Positions 54,158-62,134 of a stretch of DNA of 64,000 nt are shown here, piece after piece. The DNA comes from Halolamina rubra (lineage in GTDB: Archaea; Halobacteriota; Halobacteria; Halobacteriales; Haloferacaceae). A program made the position numbers and the translations under genes. Where the stretch lies: assembly GCF_000739555.1 (NCBI RefSeq), contig NZ_BBJN01000020.1, positions 41,808-105,807 of the forward strand, given 5' to 3'. Position 1 is the first letter of the stretch. Each line of letters starts with the position of its first letter. A model generated the notes under the pieces. The model searched no databases. It saw nothing but the letters and a program-made list of their open reading frames with translations, and was not told the origin of the DNA.

Positions 54158-55774
54158 ATGAAGATCGCCGGTATCGCGGGCAACCGCGGCCGAAACCTCC
54201 TGCACATTGCGGACATTTCGCCCGGCGGCGCCGAGCTCTCGGTCGTCGTCGCGAACGGCGAGGACGCGCCGGTCCTCGAGGGGGCCGACGAGCGCGGGAT
54301 CCCGAACGTCGCCGTCGAGCGCGGCGACGACGAGTCACGCGCGTCCCACGAGCAGCGCCTCCTCGATGCGCTGGCCGAGTACGAGTTCGACGTGCTCTGT
54401 CTGGACGGGTTCATGCGGGTGTTGAGCCCGGAATTTCTGGACAGTGTGGAAACTGTGCTCAACGTCCACCCGTCGATCCTGCCGTCGTTCCCAGGCGCCG
54501 ACGCCCACGCCCAGGTGCTCGAGGCGAACGTCCGGACGACCGGGGCGACGGTCCACGTCGCGACCGAGGCCGTCGACGACGGCCCGATCGTCACCCAGGA
54601 GACGGTCCCGGTGTTCGAGGACGACGACGAGGCGTCGCTGAAGGAGCGCGTGCTCCACGAGGCGGAGTTCGAGGCGTACCCCCGCGCCATCCGGTGGTTC
54701 GCCGAGGGCGCCGTCGAGATCGAACGCGACGAGCAGGGCCGCCCCGTGGGCGTCGACCTGGCGACCGACGTGCGCGGCGACCTCCCGGCGCGCCGGACCG
54801 TCTCGAACCGCCGCGAGGACGACCTGCGCTACGGCGAGAACCCCCACCAGGACGCCGCGGTGTACGCCAGCGACGCGAGCGAGGAGCCGAGCGTCGTCCA
54901 CGCGCCCCAACTGAACGAGGGCGCGAAGGCGCTGTCGTACAACAACTACAACGACGCCGACGGCGCGCTGAACCTGATCAAGGAGTTCGAGGCGCCCGCG
55001 GCGGCGGTGATCAAGCACACCAACCCCGCCGGCTGTGCGACGGCGGACACGCTCGCCGACGCGTACCGCGACGCCCTCTCCACCGACGCGAAGTCCGCCT
55101 TCGGCGGCATCGTCGCGCTCAACCGCGAGTGCGACGCCGAGACCGCGACGGAGATCGTCGACTCGTTCAAGGAGGTCGTCGTCGCGCCAGGGTACACCGA
55201 CGAGGCGCTCGACACGCTGACGCAGAAGGAGAACCTCCGCGTGCTCGACGTGGGCGACCGAACCGACGACAACACGCTCGGCCCCGCGGACTGCACCGAG
55301 CGCTTCACCGAGAAGGCGCTCGTCGGCGGCCGGCTCGTCCAGGAGCGCGACCGCTCCACGATCACCCGCGAGGACCTCGAGGTCGTCACAGAGCGCGAGC
55401 CGACCGACGAGCAGCTCGAGTCGATGCTGTTCGCCTGGAAGGTGCTCAAGCACGTGAAGTCCAACGGCATCCTGATCGCCGACGGCACCGAGACCGTCGG
55501 CGTCGGCATGGGGCAGGTCTCCCGCGTCGACGCCGTCGAACTGGCGGCGACGAAGGCTGAGAAGGACGCCGAGGGGAAGTCCGCCGAGGGCGCCGTCGTC
55601 GCCTCGGACGCCTTCTTCCCGTTCCCGGACGCCGTCGAGGCGGCCGCCGAGGCCGGCGTCGAGGCGGTGATCCAGCCCGGCGGTTCCGTGAACGACGACG
55701 ACGTCATCGCGGCGGCGAACGAACTGGGGCTGGCGATGGTGCTGACCGGCCAGCGCGCGTTCCGCCACGACTGA
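54158..55774 (+). CDS. purNH: Fused GAR transformylase and AICAR transformylase
   Basis: 538 residues from ATG 54158; the open frame further upstream is a shadow of purB. Residues about 1-190 are PurN-like: AGNRGRNLL, DVLCLDGFMRVLS, NVHPSILPSFPGADAHAQVLE, TGATVHVATEAVDDGPIV, with the N-x-H-P-S formyl-transfer site. Residues about 220-538 are the AICAR transformylase of PurH (RYGENPHQDAAVY, IKHTNPAGCA, KSAFGGIVALNR, KSNGILIADG, GGSVNDDDVIAAANELGLAMVLTGQRAFRHD), without the IMP cyclohydrolase domain. Two folate-dependent formyl-transfer steps in one protein, a haloarchaeal arrangement. Followed by a 16-base T terminator. Confidence 0.92.
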   Translation: MKIAGIAGNRGRNLLHIADISPGGAELSVVVANGEDAPVLEGADERGIPNVAVERGDDESRASHEQRLLDALAEYEFDVLCLDGFMRVLSPEFLDSVETVLNVHPSILPSFPGADAHAQVLEANVRTTGATVHVATEAVDDGPIVTQETVPVFEDDDEASLKERVLHEAEFEAYPRAIRWFAEGAVEIERDEQGRPVGVDLATDVRGDLPARRTVSNRREDDLRYGENPHQDAAVYASDASEEPSVVHAPQLNEGAKALSYNNYNDADGALNLIKEFEAPAAAVIKHTNPAGCATADTLADAYRDALSTDAKSAFGGIVALNRECDAETATEIVDSFKEVVVAPGYTDEALDTLTQKENLRVLDVGDRTDDNTLGPADCTERFTEKALVGGRLVQERDRSTITREDLEVVTEREPTDEQLESMLFAWKVLKHVKSNGILIADGTETVGVGMGQVSRVDAVELAATKAEKDAEGKSAEGAVVASDAFFPFPDAVEAAAEAGVEAVIQPGGSVNDDDVIAAANELGLAMVLTGQRAFRHD

Positions 55775-55790
55775 CCGGATCGACGGGCCG

Positions 55791-55806
55791 TTTTTTTTTT
55801 TTTTTT
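55791..55806 (+). terminator. Poly-T transcription terminator after purNH
   Basis: Sixteen consecutive T on the plus strand begin 17 bases after the stop codon. Archaeal RNA polymerase terminates at such runs. Confidence 0.85.
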
Positions 55807-55850
55807 CCACGCCTTCCACGTTCGTGGATAGCAACCGCCTGGTGACGGAG

Positions 55851-55880
55851 GATTTATGCCCTTCTGTGCAAGCCTTGCAC
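55851..55880 (+). promoter_or_regulatory. Promoter and palindromic operator of the ECF transporter operon
   Basis: TATA-like gatttatgc (55851..55859) is followed by the perfect inverted repeat gtgcaag-c-cttgcac (55866..55880), ending 8 bases before the ATG. The palindrome would overlap the transcription start, the position of a repressor site. The responding regulator is unknown; a micronutrient-responsive repressor would fit the transporter. Confidence 0.55.
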
Positions 55881-55887
55881 CCGTTCC

Positions 55888-56681
55888 ATGCGAGAACTAC
55901 TCACGATGTGGCGTGACACGCGGATGGTAATGTTGGTGGCCGTCGTCGCGGCGGTGTACGCGGCGCTGTTGATCCCGTTCAAGCTGTTCACGATCCTGCC
56001 GGGGCTGACCAGCGTCCGGCCGGCGAACGTGCTTCCGGTGTTCTTCGGCATCGCGTTCGGCCCCGCGGCGGCGTGGGGGTCGGCGATCGGGAACCTCATC
56101 GGCGACGTGTTCGGCGGCACGTTCGGCCCCGGCAGCGTCGGCGGCTTCGTCGGGAACTTCTTCTTCGGGCTGGTCGGCTACAAGCTCTGGGGGAACCTCG
56201 GCCCGCTCTCCAGCGGCGAGGAGCCCGACTTCCGGGACCAGAAACTCCGACAGCTGATCGAGTACGTCGCCGTCGCCGTCGCGGCCGCGGCGGCGTGTGC
56301 GGCGATCATCGCGTGGGTCGTCGACGCGCTGGAACTAATACCGTTCTCGGTGCTCGGGCCCATCATCCTCACCAACAACGCGGTGTCGGCCATCGTGCTC
56401 GGCCCGCCGCTGTTCTACCTCGCCTACCCCCGCGTGAAGGAGATGGGGCTGCTCTACCCCGACGTGCTCCGAGCGAGGACCTCCCGGGTCGGGCCAACTC
56501 CGCCGGCGCCTGGGCGATCCTGGTGGTGCCGCTGGTCTGGATCGGGATCGCGGTGCTGGTGCTCGGGGGCGCGCCCGGGTCGACGGCCCAGATCGGCCTC
56601 GGCGCCGTCGGCTTCCTCGTCACCGCTGTCGCGGCGTACATCGCCGGCGAGAACTTCTCTACCATCGTTCGGGACGCGTGA
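55888..56681 (+). CDS. ECF transporter substrate-binding (S) membrane component, frameshifted
   Basis: About 264 residues with six or more hydrophobic helices: MLVAVVAAVYAALLIPFKL, RPANVLPVFFGIAFGPAAAWGSAIGNLIGDVFGG, then after base 56470 in another frame GAWAILVVPLVWIGIAVLVLGG and AAYIAGENFSTIVRDA. A one-base deletion in ctccgagcg (56468..56476) splits the frame; the sum is one base short. R-P-A-N-V-L-P and G-N-L-I-G-D-x-F-G-G are typical of a group of S components whose vitamin or metal substrate is not known. Followed by ATPase and T genes; probably the deletion is a consensus error. Confidence 0.75.
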
Positions 56682-56723
56682 GAAGGGAAACGGCTTTCGG
56701 CGGCCGACACGGGTGTCCACGCG

Positions 56724-58593
56724 ATGAGTGACAGCGAGGACGCCGCCGTTCGCCTCCGGGACGTGGTGTTCTCCTACGTCCGGGACGCGACGCTTCCGGA
56801 GCCCGAGGAACTGACGGGGGAGACCGACCCGGACGAGCGGGAGGGCCCCGTCCTCCGGGGCGTCGACATGGCGGTGCCCGACGGCTCGTTCACCGTCGTG
56901 ATGGGCGCCTCCGGCGGCGGCAAGTCGACGCTGCTGCGCACGTTCAACGCGATCATCCCGGACTTCATCGACGGCTCGTTCCGGGGCGAGGTCTACGTGC
57001 TCGGCGTCGACGCCACCGAGACGCGGGTCAGCGAGATGGCCCGCGACGTGGGGATGGTGCTGCAGGACTACGAGTCGCAGCTGTTCGGCACCAGCGTCGA
57101 GGCCGAGGTCGCCTTCGGCCCGGAGAACCTCGCGGTGCCACCCGCGGAGATCGAGCCCCGGATCGAGCAGTCGCTCGAACTCGTGGGGCTCGACGACCTG
57201 GCGCCCCACCGCGAGCCCTCGGGGCTCTCGGGCGGCCAGAAACAGCGCCTGGTGTTCGCCGGCGTCGCCGCGACCCATCCTGAACTGCTCGTGCTCGACG
57301 AGCCGACGAGCGACCTCGACCCGAAGGACCCGCGACATCGTCGACGTGGTGAACACGCTCTCGACCGGCGACGCCGCCGGCGGCGACTGGTCGGGGCCGG
57401 ACACCATCGCGATGGTGACCCACAAGATCGAGGAGGCGCTGCTCGCGGACCACGCGGTGCTGCTGAAGGACGGCAAACCCTACCGCTCGGGCACGGTCCG
57501 AGAGGTGTTCACCGACACCGACGCGCTCGCGGCGGCCCGCGTCGCCGTCCCGCCGCTGGTCGAGGCGTTCGACGAACTCGGCTGGCCCGCAGCGGACCTC
57601 CCGTTGCTGCCCGCGGAAGCCCGCGCTCGCGTCGAGGCGGCCGACGCCGAGTACGAGGCGCCGGCCGACCTCGGCGTCGCGCCGGGCGGCACCGGCGCGG
57701 ACCCGGGCGAGCCCCTGTTCGAACTCTCGGACGTCAACTTCGCCTACGAAACCGACCGTGGGCCGGTGACCGCCGTCGACGGCGTCGACCTCACGGTTCG
57801 GGAGGGCGAGGTAGTGGCGCTGGTCGGCCACAACGGCAGCGGGAAGACCACGCTGGCCAAGCACTTCAACGGGCTCCACGAGGCGGACACGGGCACGGTG
57901 AGCTACCGTGGCCGGCCCGTCCCCGAGTACGGGATGGGCGAGATCGGTCGCGAAGTCGGCTTCGTGTTCCAGAACCCCGACCACCAGATCTTCGCCGAAA
58001 CCGTGCGGGAGGAGGTCGCCTTCGGCCCGGAGAACTTCGGCCTGGAGGGCGATGAGCTCGACCGGCGGGTCGACCGCGCGCTCGAGACCGTCGAACTCGA
58101 CGGGCTCGACGACGCCGACCCGTTCGCGTTCTCGAAGGGGCAGCGCCAGCGCGTCGCCCTCGCCGGCATCCTCGCGACCGACCCCGAGGTCATCGTGTTC
58201 GACGAGCCGACGACGGGGCTTGACGCCACTCAGCAGCGACAGTTCATGGATCTCGTCGCCGAACTCAACCGCGAGGAGGGGGTGACGGTGGTGATGGTGA
58301 CCCACGACATGAGCACTGTCGCGCGGTACGCGCCGCGAACCGTGGTGATGCGTGACGGCGCCGTCGCCGACGACCTCCCGACCCGGGAGCTGTTCGGCGA
58401 CGAGGCGACGCTCGCCGAGTACGACCTCGTGCCGCCGCACCCGGCGGCGTGTGCGAACGCGATCCGGGGGGACGAACCGACCGCGCTCACCGCCGAGGAG
58501 CTCGCGACGGCGCTCGGCGGCGCCGACGCGCTGGCCGACGCCGAGCCGGTCGGCGACGGGGCGTCGGCGACGACGGAGGGTGAGGACCGATGA
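56724..58593 (+). CDS. ecfA: Fused double ATPase of an ECF transporter, frameshifted
   Basis: Two ABC ATPase domains in one gene, an EcfA-EcfA' fusion. Domain 1: GASGGGKSTLL, LQDYESQLFGTSVEAEVAFGPEN (ECF Q-loop), GLSGGQKQRLVFAG, LLVLDEPTSDLDP. Domain 2: GHNGSGKTTLAKHFNG, FQNPDHQIFAETVREEVAFGPENFG, FSKGQRQRVALAGILA, VIVFDEPTTGLD. A frameshift (one extra base, or two missing) at about 57325, just after DLDPK, breaks domain 1 from domain 2. The overlap frame restarts as DIVDVVNTL. Powers the transporter with the T component at 58590. As with its S component, an assembly error is plausible. Confidence 0.85.
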
Positions 58594-59372
58594 GCAGCAC
58601 CTCGCTGTACGTCGACGCCGACAGCTTCCTCCACCGGCTCGACCCGCGGGCGAAGCTGGCGCTCCTGGTGGCGATGGCGGTGCCGGCGTACACGTTCGGC
58701 CGCCCCGAGTTCATCGCGATCCCGTTCGTCGCGGCGCTGATCGGGCTCTGGATCGGCGACGGGCTGCGCAACCTCCGGCGGGTCTGGTTCATCATCGTCG
58801 CGCTGTTCGTCGTCGGCCTCGTCGTCTGGCCGGGGTTCGTCGAGCGCGGCGGCCCGGTCGTCGTCGACGCCGGCCCCATCTTCCTCACCGAGCGACAGAC
58901 GCTGTTCGCGCTCGGGCGCTCGCTGCGGATCACCTCGTTCATCCTCGGGGGGCTGGTGTACGTCTCGACCACGTCGAACGAGGAGATCGTCCGCGGGATG
59001 CGCGGGCTGGGGCTGCCGTACGCGTTCTGTTTCGCCGTCGGCACCGCGCTCCGGCTGTTCCCGACGTTCCTCGACGCCGCGGGGACCGTGCGGCAGGCTC
59101 AGGAGGCGCGCGGGCTGGAGATCTCCTCGAAGAACCCGATCGAGCGGGCCCGCAGCTTCATCCCGCTACTGATCCCGGTGTTCATGACCGCGTTCCGGAA
59201 CATCGAGACGCAGTCGATGGCGCTGGAGGCCCGCGGGTTCGACACGCGGAGCGAGCGGACGTTCTACCGCGAGTCCGCGTTCGCGGCCCGGGACTGGCTC
59301 GCGGTCGGGTTCACCGTCGCCGTCTCGGTCGCGTCGATCGCGCTGTCGACGCTGGGCGTCGGGACGTTCTGA
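58590..59372 (+). CDS. ecfT: ECF transporter transmembrane T component
   Basis: 260 residues, start overlapping the ATPase stop by four bases. DSFLHRLDPRAKLALLV at the start, five hydrophobic helices, and the two ATPase-coupling motifs ARG: QAQEARGLEI and ALEARGFDTR. Scaffolds S and ATPase. Completes the S-AA'-T operon. Confidence 0.9.
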   Translation: MSSTSLYVDADSFLHRLDPRAKLALLVAMAVPAYTFGRPEFIAIPFVAALIGLWIGDGLRNLRRVWFIIVALFVVGLVVWPGFVERGGPVVVDAGPIFLTERQTLFALGRSLRITSFILGGLVYVSTTSNEEIVRGMRGLGLPYAFCFAVGTALRLFPTFLDAAGTVRQAQEARGLEISSKNPIERARSFIPLLIPVFMTAFRNIETQSMALEARGFDTRSERTFYRESAFAARDWLAVGFTVAVSVASIALSTLGVGTF

Positions 59373-59402
59373 GGACGGCCCGAACCGCCCGCCGCTTTTC
59401 CG

Positions 59403-60644
59403 TCAGAACGCGCTGTCCTCGTGTCGCCAGTCGTCGGCGTACTGCTCCTGTGCCTCGGTGACGGCGTCGATGTCGATGTCGAGCGTGTCGAGCTTGCGCT
59501 CGGCCACGTCCCGGTCCAGTCGGTCCGGGATGGCGTAGAGCCCCGGACCGAGGCCGTGATCGCGGGTCAGCAGGTCGTAGGCGGTGACGAACATCATCGC
59601 GTGAGTGGTGTCGATGATCTCCGCCGGGTGGCCCTCGCTCGCGGGGCCGGTGAGGTTCACCAGCCGGCCGTCGGCGAGCAGGTTGAGGTGCCGGCCGTCC
59701 GGGGTGGTGTACCGGGTGATCCCCTCCTTCGGCTCCGTGACAGTCTCCGCGTACGCCTCGAGCCCGTCGAGGTCGATCTCCACGTCGAAGTGGCCGGCGT
59801 TGGCGAGCTGGGCGCCGTCGGCCATCTTCTCGAAGTGCTCCCGGCGGATCACGTCGCGCGTGCCCGTGCTGGTGATGAAGATGTCGCCGATCTCGGCGGC
59901 CTCGTCCATCGACATCACGCGGTGGCCGTCCATGTGGGCCTCGAGCGCCTTCCGGGGCTCGACCTCGGTGACGACGGTCTGGGCGCCCATCCCGCGGGCC
60001 TTCCGGGCGATGCCGCGGCCGCAGTAGCCGTAGCCGGCGACGACGACCGTCTCGCCCGTGATGACGGTGTTGGTGGTGATGGAGACGTTCACCAGCGCGG
60101 ACTCGCCGGTGCCGTGGACGTTGTCGAAGTAGTGCTTCATCGGCGTGTCGTTGACGCCGTAGACGGGGAACTCGAGCACGCCCTCCTCGTCCATCGCCTC
60201 CGCGCGGGTGATCCCGGCGGTGGTCTGCTCGCCGCCGCCGAGTACGGTCTCGGCGACCTCGGGGTGGTCGGCGACACACTTCGAGATGAGCTCGCAGCCG
60301 TCGTCGAGCAGGAAGTCCGGTTCCTGTTCGAGCAGTTCGTGCTGGGCCGCGTCGAACTCCTCGTCGGTCATCCCCTCCCAGACGTAGGCGGTGATCCCGG
60401 GCTGGGCGTCGAGATACTCGACCACGTCGCCGTGGGTCGACTGGGGTTCTGAGGCGGTGAACAGCACCTCGGCGCCGGCCCGGTTGAGCGCCTCGACCAG
60501 ACAGCCCGACACCGCCTCCATGTGGGTCGCGAGACCGATCGTGTAGCCGTCGAGCGGTTCGTCGTCCTCGTGTTCGTCGCCGAGGGACTGGAGCACCGGC
60601 GTGTACTCCCGCGCCCAGGCGAGCGGATCGTCAGTGGTTGACAC
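59403..60644 (-). CDS. ahcY: Adenosylhomocysteinase
   Basis: 413 residues from a GTG at 60644 (the further open frame upstream is not coding). GLATHMEAVSGCLVEAL, EGMTDEEFDAAQHELL, TTAGITRAEAMDEEGVLEFPVYGVNDTPMKHYFDNVHGTGES, VVVAGYGYCGRGIARKARGMGA (NAD motif), NAGHFDVEI. Hydrolyses S-adenosylhomocysteine to keep methylation running. Convergent with ecfT. Confidence 0.93.
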   Translation of the reverse strand: MSTTDDPLAWAREYTPVLQSLGDEHEDDEPLDGYTIGLATHMEAVSGCLVEALNRAGAEVLFTASEPQSTHGDVVEYLDAQPGITAYVWEGMTDEEFDAAQHELLEQEPDFLLDDGCELISKCVADHPEVAETVLGGGEQTTAGITRAEAMDEEGVLEFPVYGVNDTPMKHYFDNVHGTGESALVNVSITTNTVITGETVVVAGYGYCGRGIARKARGMGAQTVVTEVEPRKALEAHMDGHRVMSMDEAAEIGDIFITSTGTRDVIRREHFEKMADGAQLANAGHFDVEIDLDGLEAYAETVTEPKEGITRYTTPDGRHLNLLADGRLVNLTGPASEGHPAEIIDTTHAMMFVTAYDLLTRDHGLGPGLYAIPDRLDRDVAERKLDTLDIDIDAVTEAQEQYADDWRHEDSAF

Positions 60645-60784
60645 GGGTGGGGGATTCGCCCGCGGGGCGATAAACCGACCGGAGACGGCCGGCGTTGCAG
60701 GGGCGGCCGCCGTCGACGGGTCCCGATCGGCAGAAACGTCGAACTCCGAACAGTTTTTGACGGCGCCAGCCGGGGCTGTGACTA

Positions 60785-62074
60785 ATGTCCGACCCCGTCG
60801 ACGCCGAAACCCTTGCGGTGCTCGGCGATCACACCGTACCGCTCTCCACCGACGCCGCGGACTGGGACCTGACGCCCGTCGCCGACGAACTGGCAGACTC
60901 AACCGTCGTCGGCATGGGCGAGGCCACCCACGGCACCCACGAACAGTTCCGGCTCAAGGCCGACCTGTTCCGCCGCCTCGTCGCGGACCACGGGTTCCGG
61001 CTGTTCGGGTTGGAGGCGAACTACTCCGAGACGTTGGCGGTGGATCGCTACGTCCGGGACGCCTCGGACGCTCCCGACTCGGCGGCCGAGGCGCTGGCGG
61101 CGACGTACTTCTGGCCGTGGTACGTGACCGAACTGGCCGATCTGGTGGAGTGGATACGCGAGTTCAACACCGGTCGCCCACGCGAGGATCGGGTCCGCTT
61201 CTTCGGCTTCGACGCCCAGTACGCCGTCGGCGGCGCCGACGCCCTCCAGTCGTTCCTCGCTGACGCCGATCCGACCTTACTCGACCGGCACCGCGAGACG
61301 CTGGAGAGCCTCGCGGACTGGGGGCTCGATGCGGACGACGACGACCTGTTCGACTCGCGGGTCGCGGACGCCAGTGCGTTCGTCGACGCCTTCGGCGACG
61401 CGCTGGACGACCGTCGGGGCGAGTACCTCGACGCGACGAGCGAAGCGCGGGTCGAACGCGCGGAGCTGCACCGCGAGACCATGACGGACGCGATCGAGTA
61501 CCGGGCGACGGACGCCGAGGTCGAGATGCTCAAACGCCGGGACTGGGCGATGGCCGAGCGCGTGACTCGGCTGCTCGACGCGAGCCACCACGACCGAATC
61601 GCGCTCTGGGCGCACAACGCCCACGTCCAGCGCGTTCCCTACGACTTCGAAGGCACGCCGACGCGCACGATGGGGCAGCATCTCGCGGACCGCTACGGCG
61701 ACGTTTACGCGGCACTGGGGTTCTCCTTCGCGACTGGGTCCTACCAGGCGATGGCCCGTGACGACGACGGAGAGTACGGCCTCCGAGACTGTTTCGTCGG
61801 CGGCGCGCCGGAGGGCTCCGTGGGGTTGACACTCGGTCGCGTCGACGGCTCGCCGCTGTTTCTCGACGTTCGTACGGCGGTCGACGAGGACCGCCTGCAC
61901 GAGTTCCTCCGCGAGGAGCGCCCGGTCCGACAGCCAGGCGGGATGTACGACCCCGAGGAGGACTACGAGTCAGACACCGTGCTCGCAGACGCGTTCGACG
62001 CGCTGCTCCACGTCGACGAGAGCACGCGGGCGGTGCCACTGGGCCACCCGAGCGAGATCGACAGCTGGAGCTAG
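60785..62074 (+). CDS. Erythromycin esterase family protein
   Basis: 429 residues. VVGMGEATHGTHEQFRLKADLFRRLV (Glu, His site), GLEANYSETLAVDRYV, FFGFDAQYAVGGADAL, IALWAHNAHVQRVPY (second His), MGQHLADRYGDVYAALGF. Ere-type fold; in archaea such proteins have no demonstrated macrolide activity and may act on other esters. Intact; ATG 60785. Confidence 0.85.
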   Translation: MSDPVDAETLAVLGDHTVPLSTDAADWDLTPVADELADSTVVGMGEATHGTHEQFRLKADLFRRLVADHGFRLFGLEANYSETLAVDRYVRDASDAPDSAAEALAATYFWPWYVTELADLVEWIREFNTGRPREDRVRFFGFDAQYAVGGADALQSFLADADPTLLDRHRETLESLADWGLDADDDDLFDSRVADASAFVDAFGDALDDRRGEYLDATSEARVERAELHRETMTDAIEYRATDAEVEMLKRRDWAMAERVTRLLDASHHDRIALWAHNAHVQRVPYDFEGTPTRTMGQHLADRYGDVYAALGFSFATGSYQAMARDDDGEYGLRDCFVGGAPEGSVGLTLGRVDGSPLFLDVRTAVDEDRLHEFLREERPVRQPGGMYDPEEDYESDTVLADAFDALLHVDESTRAVPLGHPSEIDSWS

Positions 62075-62134
62075 CACCGGTAACCCCCACGCTCGTCCGA
62101 AACGGCCAAACGCCCACCGGACACAACGTCGCCC

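Noticed and set aside
59421..60452. 343-codon plus-strand frame across ahcY
   Set aside because: Antisense shadow of a well-supported gene.
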